A stretch of DNA of 64,000 nucleotides from an uncultured Pseudomonadota bacterium (GTDB taxonomy: Bacteria > Pseudomonadota > Gammaproteobacteria > Steroidobacterales > Steroidobacteraceae): positions 94,693-158,692 of the forward strand of contig CAILZL010000038.1 in the NCBI GenBank assembly GCA_903838705.1, in the 5' to 3' direction. Both the position numbers and the translations under genes were made by a program. The notes under the pieces are model-generated. The model was not told the DNA's origin. It made no database searches and worked only from the letters and a program-made list of their open reading frames with translations. This document shows positions 1 through 9,950 of the stretch, in pieces. The first letter of the stretch is position 1. Every line of letters starts with the position of its first letter.

Positions 1-1
1 G

Positions 2-1216
2 ATGATCGTGATCTGCGCGTTTTTCGCCAGCACTGAAACAGCTCTGATGAGCATCAACCGCTACCGGTTGCGCCACAAGGCTCAATCAGGCAACCGGAGC
101 GCCAAGCTGACCGAGCGACTGCTCGCCAGACCCGACCGCCTGATAGGAGTCATACTGCTAGGCAGCACCTTTGCCAACGTCGGTATCGCCACACTCATTA
201 CGATACTGACTCTCCAGCTGTACGACGAATCCGGCCTGGTGGTAGCCAGCGGCGTTGCTTCAATCCTGATGTTCATATTTGGCGAACTCGCACCCAAGAC
301 CTTTGGTGCCCTCCACCCGGAACGACTCGCCCTGACTTCTGCATGGGTGTATGTCGTACTCGACAAGGTGCTTTACCCGATCATCTGGAGCGCCAACCTG
401 ATTGCGAATAACTTATTAAGGTTATTTGGCATTACAAGTCAACAGGTTAGCAATCATTCCTTAAGTAGCGACGAAATAAGAACCATAGTCGCAGAGGCCA
501 GCAGCCTGATTTCAAAAAGCCACCAGCGCATGCTGGTCAGCATCCTCGACCTCGAAAAGATCACGGTCGAAGACATCATGATTCCGCGTAACAGCATCGC
601 AGCCATCAATGCCGACGACGAGTGGGACGATATTCTGGAACAACTGCGATCCAGCCCGCATACCCGCCTGCCGGTCTATGAAGACACCATTGATAACGTC
701 ATCGGCATCCTGCACCTGAAAACGGTTGCCCAGAACCTTGCCCATGGTGATCTGGACAAGGAAACACTGATTGGACTGGCACGCGCCCGTGAACCACTGT
801 TCGTGCCCGCAGGCACTACACTGAATACACAACTGCATAACTTCCAGAGTAACCGGCGGCGCATCGCTATCATCGTCAATGAATATGGCGACGTTCAGGG
901 TCTGGTCACGTTAGAAGACCTGCTGGAGGAAATCGTCGGTGAATTCACCACAGACCCCGCCACCCTTTACCGCGACATTCATCAGGAAGCCAATGGCAGC
1001 TATGTTGTGAGCGGGAGTATCAATATCCGCACCTTGAACCGTCGCCTCGGATGGAACCTGCCTACCGACGGTCCACGCACGCTAAATGGCTTAATTTCCG
1101 AGCACTTGGAATCCATTCCTGAACCCGGAACCAGCCTGAAGCTGGGCAGTTATACCGTGGAGATCATCCAGATCGGAGACAACGTGGTAAAAATGGCGCG
1201 CCTGCGCGACCTTTAA
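2..1216 (+). CDS. CNNM/CBS/CorC-type (HlyC/CorC family) membrane transporter, 5'-partial
   Basis: Inner-membrane protein of the CorB/CorC (HlyC/CorC) family, associated with Mg2+/Co2+ efflux or homeostasis. Visible order: hydrophobic DUF21/CNNM region (residues 1 to about 150, opening with ASTETALMSINRYRLR, a family hallmark), a CBS-domain pair (about 185-310, EDIMIPRNS and RLPVYEDTIDNVIGILHLK), and a C-terminal CorC_HlyC domain (about 325-404). The family usually has 10-20 more residues before the STETALM motif, so the true start is probably just outside the window and the first ATG here may be internal. It converges on radA with no spacer: the stop codons are adjacent. The family call is secure; the transported ion is inferred from the family. 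Confidence 0.9.
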   Translation: MIVICAFFASTETALMSINRYRLRHKAQSGNRSAKLTERLLARPDRLIGVILLGSTFANVGIATLITILTLQLYDESGLVVASGVASILMFIFGELAPKTFGALHPERLALTSAWVYVVLDKVLYPIIWSANLIANNLLRLFGITSQQVSNHSLSSDEIRTIVAEASSLISKSHQRMLVSILDLEKITVEDIMIPRNSIAAINADDEWDDILEQLRSSPHTRLPVYEDTIDNVIGILHLKTVAQNLAHGDLDKETLIGLARAREPLFVPAGTTLNTQLHNFQSNRRRIAIIVNEYGDVQGLVTLEDLLEEIVGEFTTDPATLYRDIHQEANGSYVVSGSINIRTLNRRLGWNLPTDGPRTLNGLISEHLESIPEPGTSLKLGSYTVEIIQIGDNVVKMARLRDL

Positions 1217-2578
1217 TCAGGCTCTGAAAGCGCTGGATAACGCCTCGGGCAATCGCTCGACCGGAATTATTTCCAGACCTTCAATACCCCGCCGTGGCGC
1301 ATTTGCAGTCGGCACAATAGCCCGCCGGAAACCATGCTTTGCCGCCTCACGTAATCGCTCCTCTCCAAATGGCACAGGCCGCACTTCGCCCGCCAAACCC
1401 AACTCCCCAAAACAAACCAATCCCGGGAGCAAAGGCCGGTCTTTCAAGCTCGAAGCAGTGGCCAGCATCACCGCCAGATCTGCTGCTGTTTCCGCAATTC
1501 TGACTCCACCCACAACATTCACAAAAACATCCTGCCCCTGCGTGGCCACCCCACCGTGCCGGTGAAGTATTGCCAGCAACATCGCCAGTCGATTTTGCTC
1601 CAGCCCCAACGCCAGCCGCCGCGCATTCATACCCTGACTCTGATCAACTAGTGCCTGTACTTCTATCAGCATGGGACGACTGCCTTCGCGGGCGACCAAT
1701 ACAGCGCTGCCAGCAATAGGCTCAGCATGCTGCGACAGGAAGATCGCGGAAGGATTCTTAACCTCCTTGAGACCCTGGTCAGCCATCGCAAAGACGCCTA
1801 CTTCGTTGGCGGCACCAAAGCGATTCTTGACTGCACGGATCAGGCGATAGCGACTGCCCGCATCGCTTTGGAAATACAGAACGGTATCCACCATGTGCTC
1901 AAGAATACGTGGTCCGGCTATGGTGCCCTCCTTGGTCACATGTCCAATGATCAACACTGCCGTGCCCTGATCTTTAGCGTAGCGAACCAGCTGTGCTGCT
2001 GTTTCTCGCACCTGCGAGGCCGACCCCGGCGATGACTCCACTGAGTCCAGATACATGGTCTGAATAGAATCAATTACCAGCACCTTGCAATGCAATCGAC
2101 CGGTTTCAGCCAGCACCGATTCAACATTGGTCTCCGCCATCAGATTCAGTTCCTTACCGGCAGCTTCCAGACGTCTGGCACGCAGACTGACCTGCTGCAG
2201 GGACTCTTCACCAGTGGCATAGAGAGTGGTCACGGAGACGCTCAACTGATCTGCTGCCTGTAACAGAAGCGTCGACTTGCCAATCCCGGGATCGCCACCC
2301 AGCAGTACGACTGATCCGGGCACCAGACCACCGCCCAGAACTCTGTCGAATTCTCCTGAGCCGGTAGAAATACGAGGCTCATCACGTTCATTGATTTCAT
2401 GGATGCGTTTGCTGCCGGTACTTCCCGCAGTTAATGGCACCCTGCCAGCTCTTGCCGTCTTACCCGGATTGAACTTCACCAATGAGTTCCATGCAGCGCA
2501 GGACGGGCATTGCCCCTGCCACTTCAGGGTTTCTGCCCCGCATTGATCACACAGGAAAATTTCGCGGGTTTTAGACAT
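1217..2578 (-). CDS. radA: DNA repair protein RadA (Sms)
   Basis: DnaB-like, RecA-related helicase that promotes branch migration during recombinational repair. The 453 residues are standard length. The N-terminal zinc finger is intact (C10, C13, C24, C27), the Walker A motif GDPGIGKST lies near residues 95-103, the RadA-specific KNRFG motif is at 251-255, and the C-terminal Lon-protease-like domain follows. It is monocistronic as far as can be seen, with 157 bases separating it from the divergent CHASE2-kinase gene; I see no distinctive element in that gap. Confidence 0.97.
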   Translation of the reverse strand: MSKTREIFLCDQCGAETLKWQGQCPSCAAWNSLVKFNPGKTARAGRVPLTAGSTGSKRIHEINERDEPRISTGSGEFDRVLGGGLVPGSVVLLGGDPGIGKSTLLLQAADQLSVSVTTLYATGEESLQQVSLRARRLEAAGKELNLMAETNVESVLAETGRLHCKVLVIDSIQTMYLDSVESSPGSASQVRETAAQLVRYAKDQGTAVLIIGHVTKEGTIAGPRILEHMVDTVLYFQSDAGSRYRLIRAVKNRFGAANEVGVFAMADQGLKEVKNPSAIFLSQHAEPIAGSAVLVAREGSRPMLIEVQALVDQSQGMNARRLALGLEQNRLAMLLAILHRHGGVATQGQDVFVNVVGGVRIAETAADLAVMLATASSLKDRPLLPGLVCFGELGLAGEVRPVPFGEERLREAAKHGFRRAIVPTANAPRRGIEGLEIIPVERLPEALSSAFRA

Positions 2579-2735
2579 CTGTGCAGTTTACAAATCAGTC
2601 GGTGAAAAGGGTGAGCTAATTCACTATCGGGTGCATGTCCAAGTACCGCAGACGCTCCAGATGTGACGGAGCCTGCAATTTTACAAAACCTGTTTCCCTA
2701 TACTGGCGGGTATTAAAACCCGGACCAGATGGATC

Positions 2736-5180
2736 GTGTTCAAAAGCCTTTTAAACCAGCCGCCAAAAATTATCAGTGCAGCGCTCGCCTGTCTGACGCT
2801 GGCAATCTGTACCTTGCTGGTATCTCCCACTGATAACCCAGTTCAGCACTGGCTCGGTGACCTCGCGCAACGTCATGCTTCTGTAGGTCTGGACAAAAGT
2901 CAGGTCATTGTTGTCGCGATTGACGATGAAAGCCTGTCAAAACTGGGACCATGGCCGTGGTCAAATCGCATTCACGCCCGATTGATTGACCAGCTGCGCA
3001 GCCTTGAAACCGGCGCAATTGCGTTTACAACTCCTGTCACCGCACAGATTGACAACGAGACCGGCCAGGCAAGCGATGCAGAAGGCGACCATCTGCTGGC
3101 GCAAGCCATGCGTAGCCAGGGCCAGGTGGTGCTTCCCATCGCTGTTTCGACACGATCTGGTACTGCGCCTGATCGTTCACTGGTATCAGCACTATCAAGG
3201 TCAGAACGGCATTTTTCCAGTGAGGCTGCAGATCAGTCAGTTCCTGTAAAAGCACTTGCCACTGTCAGCCCGGAATTACTTGGTGCCGCCGCCGGATTAG
3301 GACAAACACTTACACCCTTCGATTCGGACGGCGTTGTCAGACGTGAGTATGCAACTGTCAAACTGGGTACACAGGCAATACCCAGTCTGTCTCTGGCGCT
3401 GGCCAACCTGATGTCCGAACAGAAAATCAGTCTGGTTGTTACCGCTGAGCAATTACAACTTACGCCCACATCGGAAGCTATCAGGCTGGGCAAAGATTTA
3501 AGTTTCCCAGTTCGTCATGGCAACACACAGGCGATCAGCATTCCGTATTGGCAAGTTCTGGAAGGACAAGTCGACAGGCAACTCTTCAAACACAAGGCTG
3601 TGCTGATCGGAGCTACCGAAGGGGCAGAAGCGGATCGCATACAGACTCCAACCGGTCCATTGCCAAGGGTAATGGCTGTGGCAGCCAGTACCCATGCAGT
3701 GCTGGATAATCAGACTTATCGGCATCCGGCCTGGATGACACTGCTGGAATTGTTACTCTCTGCATCAGTCGTGCTGCTTGCAGCAACCGCTTTCGTGAAG
3801 CTGACTCTCAGACAGAATCTGCTCATCATCGGGGCGTTAATTACTCTCGTCATGCTGGCTTCATTCCTGTTAATGAACCTGAGTACGTTGACGCTGCAAG
3901 CCGTACCACAGCTGACAGCCATGGTGACCTGCTTTGCTCTCACCTTTGCGATGAAACATCACGGAACATCGAACAAAGCAAAAGCACACTCACCTGCCAT
4001 CAGCATGGACACACTGAAAACTCTGGCACTGACGCTGCATGGCCAGGGCCAGCTTGATCTGGCTTACCAGACGCTATGTCGCTGCCCACCCAATCACGAT
4101 ACCCTGGATCTGCTGTACCGTCTTGCCGCCGACTTTGAAAGACGCCGCGAACTGCTGAAGGCTGCACAGGCTTACCGGCACGTCGGTGAAATTGATCAAG
4201 GCTACAAAGATGCCACTCAGAAAGCACGGCAACTGCAACAGGAACTTGAACGACCAAAGCCCGTTGAAACCCCTGCTCTCAAACCTCGATCCAATCCGGA
4301 AACACCGAAGCCAGCACCGCAGCAGGACATTGAGCCGTCTCTCGCGAATGGCCAGCAAAGTCTGGGCCGATATGTGATTGAACGCCAGATTGGCAAGGGC
4401 GCGATGGGAGTCGTCTATCTGGGGCGCGACCCGAAAATCAACCGCGTGGTGGCGATCAAGGCCATTCCACTTGCCGATGAGTTTGAAGATCAGGATCTGG
4501 TCGAGGCTCGTGAACGTTTCTTCCGTGAAGCTGAAATGGCAGGGCGGCTGAATCACCCCGGCATTGTCACAATCTTTGATGCTGGCGAGGATCATGGCCT
4601 GGCCTATATCGCCATGGAATACATCCGGGGCGAACATATCAGCTACTATTGCGAGCCGCATCGCCTGCTTCCGGTGCGAAAAACCCTGACCATGATCATC
4701 CGTGTTGCCGAAGCATTGAACTACGCGCATTTGCAGAATGTAGTCCACCGTGACATCAAACCCGCTAATATAATGTTCAATATTGAAACTGATGCGCTGA
4801 AAATTACCGACTTCGGAATTGCGCGTTTATCAGATGTAAGCAGAACAAGAACCGGCATCGTACTTGGAACGCCCTCATTCATGTCTCCTGAACAACTGGA
4901 AGGCAGACCACTGGATGGACGTTCTGATCTGTTCAGCCTGGGCATCACCATGTATCAGATGCTCACAGGACAACTGCCATTCAGAGCCGACTCAATGACC
5001 AGATTGATGAACAAGATCGCAACCGAGCCTCATACTCCGCTGCGATCATTACGACCTGATCTTCCGGAATGTCTTGACCCGATCATTGATCGCTGTCTCG
5101 CCAAGTCAGCCGAGGACCGCTATCAGACCGGTATTGATATGGCAGATGCCATTCGCAATTGCCTGCGTGGCCTGAGCTAA
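2736..5180 (+). CDS. CHASE2-domain transmembrane serine/threonine protein kinase
   Basis: Eukaryotic-type Ser/Thr kinase fused to an extracytoplasmic CHASE2 sensor. Order: one membrane helix (about 13-30), CHASE2 domain (about 33-325), three membrane helices (about 332-405), a helical, TPR-like and Pro-rich linker (about 420-540), then a Hanks-type kinase domain (about 543-814). Kinase motifs are complete: IGKGAMGVVYLG glycine loop, VAIKAI lysine, HRDIKPANIMF catalytic loop (about 671), DFGIA, and SPEQLEG. The start is GTG; the nearby ATG at 2729 is out of frame. Twelve bases downstream begins a PP2C phosphatase and then an FHA protein, forming a kinase/phosphatase/phosphopeptide-reader operon. 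CHASE2 ligands are generally unknown, so the stimulus cannot be inferred. Confidence 0.92.
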   Translation: MFKSLLNQPPKIISAALACLTLAICTLLVSPTDNPVQHWLGDLAQRHASVGLDKSQVIVVAIDDESLSKLGPWPWSNRIHARLIDQLRSLETGAIAFTTPVTAQIDNETGQASDAEGDHLLAQAMRSQGQVVLPIAVSTRSGTAPDRSLVSALSRSERHFSSEAADQSVPVKALATVSPELLGAAAGLGQTLTPFDSDGVVRREYATVKLGTQAIPSLSLALANLMSEQKISLVVTAEQLQLTPTSEAIRLGKDLSFPVRHGNTQAISIPYWQVLEGQVDRQLFKHKAVLIGATEGAEADRIQTPTGPLPRVMAVAASTHAVLDNQTYRHPAWMTLLELLLSASVVLLAATAFVKLTLRQNLLIIGALITLVMLASFLLMNLSTLTLQAVPQLTAMVTCFALTFAMKHHGTSNKAKAHSPAISMDTLKTLALTLHGQGQLDLAYQTLCRCPPNHDTLDLLYRLAADFERRRELLKAAQAYRHVGEIDQGYKDATQKARQLQQELERPKPVETPALKPRSNPETPKPAPQQDIEPSLANGQQSLGRYVIERQIGKGAMGVVYLGRDPKINRVVAIKAIPLADEFEDQDLVEARERFFREAEMAGRLNHPGIVTIFDAGEDHGLAYIAMEYIRGEHISYYCEPHRLLPVRKTLTMIIRVAEALNYAHLQNVVHRDIKPANIMFNIETDALKITDFGIARLSDVSRTRTGIVLGTPSFMSPEQLEGRPLDGRSDLFSLGITMYQMLTGQLPFRADSMTRLMNKIATEPHTPLRSLRPDLPECLDPIIDRCLAKSAEDRYQTGIDMADAIRNCLRGLS

Positions 5181-5192
5181 AGGACTACTTGA

Positions 5193-6014
5193 ATGCTACG
5201 CGGAAAAATCAACTCATTTGGTTCAAGCGATGTCGGCAAGGTGCGTGAGCACAACGAAGACACGATCGGTATCGACAACGACATCGGCTTGCTGGTACTG
5301 GCTGATGGTATGGGAGGCTACAAAGCCGGTGAAGTAGCAAGCGGCATTGCCGTCAAGACCATCATGAGTCTGGTCAAGGAAGCTTATGAACATCAGGACA
5401 TGTCAGCACCAGATAACGAGTCGGGCCTGTCCAGGCCCAGCATCGTGTTGCGAGATGCAATTACGCGGGCAAACAAGATTATCTATCAGACCGCCAAGAC
5501 CCAGCCCCAATGTGAAGGCATGGGTACCACTGTTGTAGCGTGTCTGTTTAGAAACAACCGGATATCAGTTGCCCACGTGGGTGACTCACGCATGTACAGA
5601 TTGCGCGCCAATCGCTACGAACAGATCACGCTCGATCATTCATTGCTTCAGGAACTGGTTGATCGAGGCTTCTATTCTCAGGCCGAGGCCCAGCGGGCAT
5701 CAAACAAGAACTACGTTACCCGGGCATTGGGTGTGGAAAACACCGTAGATGTGGAAATCCACGAATACCCGGTCAACAAGGGTGACTACTACCTGCTCTG
5801 CTCTGACGGACTGTCAGACATGGTCGAGGATGAAGATATCCACTTAACCATCAACACCTTTGGTGATAACCTCGAAACAATTGCAAAGCAGCTGATTCAG
5901 TTATCCAATGATAATGGTGGCCGCGACAACATCTCGGTCATACTTGCGCAGGTGATGGATTCTTTCGCAGAGCGCAAGGGCCTGATCGAAAAGTTACTAA
6001 GCTGGTTCAACTAG
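5193..6014 (+). CDS. PP2C-family (Stp1-type) protein serine/threonine phosphatase
   Basis: Metal-dependent phosphatase expected to reverse phosphorylation by the adjacent kinase. All PP2C signature motifs are visible: VGKVREHNEDTIGID near the N-terminus, LADGMGGYKAGE, GMGTTVV, VAHVGDSRMY, LCSDGLSDMV and GRDNISVI near the C-terminus. The 273 residues are close to the usual length, with no membrane segment, so it is cytoplasmic. It starts 12 bases after the kinase stop, and the FHA gene follows 27 bases later, consistent with one transcript. Confidence 0.95.
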   Translation: MLRGKINSFGSSDVGKVREHNEDTIGIDNDIGLLVLADGMGGYKAGEVASGIAVKTIMSLVKEAYEHQDMSAPDNESGLSRPSIVLRDAITRANKIIYQTAKTQPQCEGMGTTVVACLFRNNRISVAHVGDSRMYRLRANRYEQITLDHSLLQELVDRGFYSQAEAQRASNKNYVTRALGVENTVDVEIHEYPVNKGDYYLLCSDGLSDMVEDEDIHLTINTFGDNLETIAKQLIQLSNDNGGRDNISVILAQVMDSFAERKGLIEKLLSWFN

Positions 6015-6041
6015 GGTTTCTGAAGGAATCGAGGCACAACA

Positions 6042-6761
6042 ATGGCACGCTTAATCCTGAGTCTTGATAACCAGGTACTCGCTGAGTACAACATGAACAA
6101 GGAGCGCTACACCATCGGGCGCCTTCCGGACAATGATGTTCGCATCGACAATCCTGCTGTTAGCGGCCACCACTCACTGATTATCAATATCCTCAATGAT
6201 TCCTTTCTGGAAGATCTGAATAGCACCAATGGCACCTACGTCAACGGCAAGCTCATCAAGAAGCACGCCATGCAAAATGGCGATGTCATCACCGTAGGTC
6301 ATCATCAGCTGCGTTTTGTTGACATACAGAGCAGCGACACCGTTCAGGATGAATTTGAAAAAACCATGGTGATAACACCTGGTTCCGCCATGGCAACACA
6401 GGCAGCGGTGCGAGCAACTGCTCAGCCCGTCAGCAGTGCACCGCCAGCTTCGACCGATGCAAGTGCTTCAGGCGTTCGACCCGTCGCACTGCAGAAAGCC
6501 AAGCTGCAAGTACTGAGCGGGGCTTTTGCCGGCCGTGAACTGGAACTCAACAAAGCGCTCACCACGCTTGGCAGACCCGGCGTACAGGTAGCGGCGATCA
6601 GCCGACGCGCCGACGGCTTCTTCATCATCCATGTGGACAGCGGCACTGCTGGCGACTATCCGCTGGTAAATGGCCAAGCCATCGGTCAGCAGGCATGCAA
6701 GCTGGCCAACAATGATGTCATCCAGCTAGCTGGCGTAAAAATGGGCTTTTTTGAGAATTAA
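6042..6761 (+). CDS. FHA-domain protein with a second degenerate FHA-like domain
   Basis: Phosphothreonine-binding adaptor, third gene of the kinase/phosphatase/FHA operon. The N-terminal FHA domain (about residues 20-92) retains GR (YTIGRLPDND), the SGHHSLI loop and the STNGTYVNG turn. An Ala/Ser/Pro-rich linker (about 110-155) precedes a second beta-rich segment (about 155-239) with spacing like an FHA domain (LGRPGVQV, LVNGQAI, NDVIQLAG) but lacking the SxxH and STNG residues, so it probably does not bind phosphopeptide. It has no membrane segment. The likely role is recruiting partners or substrates to the kinase; that is inference. Confidence 0.9.
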   Translation: MARLILSLDNQVLAEYNMNKERYTIGRLPDNDVRIDNPAVSGHHSLIINILNDSFLEDLNSTNGTYVNGKLIKKHAMQNGDVITVGHHQLRFVDIQSSDTVQDEFEKTMVITPGSAMATQAAVRATAQPVSSAPPASTDASASGVRPVALQKAKLQVLSGAFAGRELELNKALTTLGRPGVQVAAISRRADGFFIIHVDSGTAGDYPLVNGQAIGQQACKLANNDVIQLAGVKMGFFEN

Positions 6762-6780
6762 CGGGTAACAGACCTGAATC

Positions 6781-6808
6781 CCTGTGCAGCAATGGATGCT
6801 GCAACAGG
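6781..6808. terminator. Hairpin between convergent FHA and alr genes
   Basis: A stem-loop (CCTGT-GCAGCA, short loop, TGCTGC-(AA)-CAGG) sits in the 60-base gap between two converging genes. It has no T-tract on either strand, so bidirectional termination is plausible but unproven. Confidence 0.4.
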
Positions 6809-6821
6809 TGAGGAAGCGGGC

Positions 6822-7946
6822 TCATACATACTTCATCGCCACTCGCTGACTGATTGCACACACCAGTTCATAGGGAATGGTGTCTGCATGCATCGCAACC
6901 TGTTCAGCAGGTAAAGACTCGCCCCAAAGCGTGACCGGTGCACCAACTGAAATTGCACCAGCTTCGCCAGACCGCAACAGTTCAGTCAGATCAATTGCGA
7001 TCATATCCATCGACACCCGACCGATCAGCGGCGCAACTTTTCCCGCCACAGAAACCGGCGTACCCGTTCTGGCATGCCGTGGATAACCATCCGCATATCC
7101 TACTGCTGCAATACCAATGCATGAGTCATGTCGGGCGCGCCAGGTGCCTCCATAACCAACTTCATCTCCCTTATTAAGCCGGCGAATTGCAATCAAGGGT
7201 GCAACCAGCGTCATGGCAGGACGCAGCCCCAGATCAGGGCCCGCAGTACTGGCAAAAGGTGACATGCCATACAGCATCAGACCGGGACGCACCCATTCCA
7301 CCCTTGCTTCGGGCCACGCAATCAGACCCGCCGAATTGCCGATGCTGCGCTCCACCCCCAGATCATTTGCCAGCCGCATAAAACGACTGATCTGATCCGG
7401 TGTCCTCACCTGCTCTCGATTATCCGCATCAGCCAGATGGGTCATGATTCTCAGTTGCTGCACTTTTGAACTGCCACTCAATCGTAACCAGGCAAGCGCA
7501 AATTCATCCGTCCTGAATCCCAGTCGATTCATACCGGTATCGACTTTGCACCATACAGACAACTTTGCATTGCCCGACCAGGTCTCCAGAGCCTGCAGCT
7601 GTTCAAATGAATGAATGACCGGCTCAAAACCATGCTGCGCGACCAGGTCCAGATCTGCATGTGAGTACACGCCTTCCAGCAGCACGATTGATTGCCTGAT
7701 ACCGGCATCACGCAGCGCCAGCGCTTCTTTCAATCTTGCAACACCGAATGCATCCGCTTCAGACAACGCATTGGCCGCCTGCACAATGCCATGACCATAG
7801 GCATTAGCCTTGACCACTGCGAGTATTTTCGAATCCGGTGCGGTGTTGCGCACTACCTTGAAATTATGACGCAGAGCAGCCAGATCGATAATTGCACAGG
7901 GGCCACCATGCAACTCCGGCGTTCGTGTGTGCAAAGACTCGATCAT
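6822..7946 (-). CDS. alr: Alanine racemase
   Basis: PLP-dependent interconversion of L- and D-alanine for peptidoglycan. The PLP lysine is K46 in the motif AVVKANAYGHG and the catalytic tyrosine is Y265 in EVGYGGTW; 374 residues is standard. It follows dnaB by 10 bases on the same strand, the common gammaproteobacterial dnaB-alr arrangement, and is probably co-transcribed with it. Confidence 0.97.
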   Translation of the reverse strand: MIESLHTRTPELHGGPCAIIDLAALRHNFKVVRNTAPDSKILAVVKANAYGHGIVQAANALSEADAFGVARLKEALALRDAGIRQSIVLLEGVYSHADLDLVAQHGFEPVIHSFEQLQALETWSGNAKLSVWCKVDTGMNRLGFRTDEFALAWLRLSGSSKVQQLRIMTHLADADNREQVRTPDQISRFMRLANDLGVERSIGNSAGLIAWPEARVEWVRPGLMLYGMSPFASTAGPDLGLRPAMTLVAPLIAIRRLNKGDEVGYGGTWRARHDSCIGIAAVGYADGYPRHARTGTPVSVAGKVAPLIGRVSMDMIAIDLTELLRSGEAGAISVGAPVTLWGESLPAEQVAMHADTIPYELVCAISQRVAMKYV

Positions 7947-7956
7947 GAAGTTTTAA

Positions 7957-9399
7957 TCAGCGAAATACGCCTTCGCCATATGACTCAGATACCAGATTCT
8001 CGAACTTGGTGTATTCACCAAGGAAGGTCAGACTCACTTCTCCGGTAGGACCATTGCGCTGCTTGGTGATGATGATGTCTGCGATGCCCTTGCGGGTCGT
8101 GTTCTTGTCATACACTTCTTCGCGATAGATCATCATGATCACATCGGCGTCTTGTTCAATTGCACCCGATTCACGCAAGTCGGACATCAATGGCTTTTTA
8201 TCCTGCCGCTGTTCCAGACTGCGATTCAACTGCGACAGCGCAATCACCGGCACCTTGAGTTCTTTGGCGAGCGCTTTCAGCGATCGGGAAATTTCCGAAA
8301 TTTCGGTAGCGCGGTTTTCCTTGTTACCGGGCACCTGCATCAGCTGGAGATAATCAACAATGATCAGACCGAGACCATGCTGGCGCTTCAGGCGACGGGC
8401 ACGGGCACGCACCTCAGTAGGAGTCAATGCACCGGTATCGTCAATAAACATTGGTGCGGTTTTCATCATGTTGATCGCACCATTGATGCGCGACCACTCT
8501 TCATCACCGAAATTTCCGGTGCGGAGATGGCTCTGATTAATGCGCCCCAGTGAGGAAATCATGCGCAGACCCAGCTGATCGCGCGACATTTCCATGCTGA
8601 ATACGGCGACCGGCACTGCATTGCGCCCGAGTGCAGCGTTTTCACCGATATTCAGAGCAAAACTGGTCTTACCCATCGATGGGCGACCTGCTACCACCAC
8701 CAGATCACCGGGCTGCAAACCTGCGGTCATGCGATCAAGTTCGGTAAATCCGGTACTGACACCGGTCAGACGCCCCTGATTCTGGTGCAGCATGTCGAGC
8801 TTATCGACCATGTCACCCAGCATGTCGCGTATAGGCACAAATCCGGAACCTGCCTTGCGGCCGGATTCTGCAATCTCAAATACCTGGCGCTCAGCATCAT
8901 CAATCAATTCACTGATTGAACGGCCTTCGGTATTGAATGCATTGGAAGAAATTTCACCGCCAACATGTATCAGGCGACGCAGCTGTGCGCGCTCGCGGAC
9001 GATGTCAGCATAGGCACGGATATTGGCAGCACTGGGTGTTTCACGAGTAAGCGTTGCCAGATAGGCAAGACCGCCGCCCGCTTCCAGCTGGTCATTACGT
9101 TCCAGCTTTTCAGCCAGCGTCACCGCATCCAGAGGCTCGTTATTAGCGGCAAGATTGGTGATCGCTTCAAAGATCAGCTGATGATCACGACGGAAGAAGT
9201 CTTCGGCGGTCAGACGATCCGCCACTGCATCCCAGCTGCTGTTATCCAGCATCAGCCCACCGAGCACGGCCTGCTCGGCTTCTACTGAATGTGGCGGCAC
9301 GCGCACACCTGAATCGGCAGCGAAGCTCACAGGCGCATATTCTCCATAACTGGAGTCTTTTGAGCGATCTGAGCGCTTGCGCGGCATGCCAGCCATCAT
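7957..9399 (-). CDS. dnaB: Replicative DNA helicase DnaB
   Basis: Hexameric 5'-3' helicase of the replisome. The N-terminal domain (PHSVEAEQAVLGGLMLD, about 36-140) and the RecA-like C-terminal domain with Walker A GRPSMGKTS and the DYLQLM Walker B region are both complete. It is 480 residues long, with no intein or insertion. Several in-frame Met codons cluster at the start (residues 1, 2 and 5); any could initiate. It lies between rplI (40 bases upstream) and alr. Confidence 0.97.
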   Translation of the reverse strand: MMAGMPRKRSDRSKDSSYGEYAPVSFAADSGVRVPPHSVEAEQAVLGGLMLDNSSWDAVADRLTAEDFFRRDHQLIFEAITNLAANNEPLDAVTLAEKLERNDQLEAGGGLAYLATLTRETPSAANIRAYADIVRERAQLRRLIHVGGEISSNAFNTEGRSISELIDDAERQVFEIAESGRKAGSGFVPIRDMLGDMVDKLDMLHQNQGRLTGVSTGFTELDRMTAGLQPGDLVVVAGRPSMGKTSFALNIGENAALGRNAVPVAVFSMEMSRDQLGLRMISSLGRINQSHLRTGNFGDEEWSRINGAINMMKTAPMFIDDTGALTPTEVRARARRLKRQHGLGLIIVDYLQLMQVPGNKENRATEISEISRSLKALAKELKVPVIALSQLNRSLEQRQDKKPLMSDLRESGAIEQDADVIMMIYREEVYDKNTTRKGIADIIITKQRNGPTGEVSLTFLGEYTKFENLVSESYGEGVFR

Positions 9400-9438
9400 T
9401 TGCGGCGAATGACAGCGTCAGCCGTCATTCGCTTGTCA

Positions 9439-9894
9439 TCAGGCCTGCTCTTCAGCAGTGACGACCACAGGCACTTCCAGCAGTACATCAGCATGCAGCT
9501 GCAACTGAACCGCATGTTCACCGATGTTGCGGATCGGGCCTGCGCCCAAACGCACTTCAGAACGCGTCACAACATGACCATGCTTGGCAAGCGCGTCGAT
9601 GATATCGGAATTGCCGATAGAGCCGAACAGCTTGCCTTCGCTGCCCGCTTTGGCGGACAGGCTCAGCTTGAACCCTTCCAGCTTGGCGGCACGTGCCTGG
9701 GCAGCAGCAAACTCTTCATGAGCCTGCTTTTCCAGCTCAGCACGGCGAGCTTCAAACTTTGCAATGTTTTCAGCGGTAGCAACCGTGGCCTTGCCCTTGG
9801 GCAGCAGGAAGTTACGGCCATAGCCGGATTTCACATTGACCCGGTCACCAATGTTGCCGAGGTTAGTGACCTTCTGCAGCAGAATGACATCCAT
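9439..9894 (-). CDS. rplI: 50S ribosomal protein L9
   Basis: Binds 23S rRNA at the base of the L1 stalk. It opens with the family signature [17 protein letters not shown] and [16 protein letters not shown], followed by the long connecting helix and the C-terminal domain. The 151 residues are normal. It is part of the rpsF-rpsR-membrane protein-rplI-dnaB series on the minus strand. Confidence 0.97.
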   Translation of the reverse strand: MDVILLQKVTNLGNIGDRVNVKSGYGRNFLLPKGKATVATAENIAKFEARRAELEKQAHEEFAAAQARAAKLEGFKLSLSAKAGSEGKLFGSIGNSDIIDALAKHGHVVTRSEVRLGAGPIRNIGEHAVQLQLHADVLLEVPVVVTAEEQA

Positions 9895-9950
9895 CTTGAC
9901 ACCTATAAAAACTAATAAAATTGATTAACAAGCAAACCAGAATCACATCA

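Noticed and set aside
4074..4748. 224-codon open frame on the minus strand within the kinase gene
   Set aside because: It lies opposite a gene with complete kinase motifs, has no recognisable domain and no ribosome-binding site; long antisense frames are expected at this base composition.
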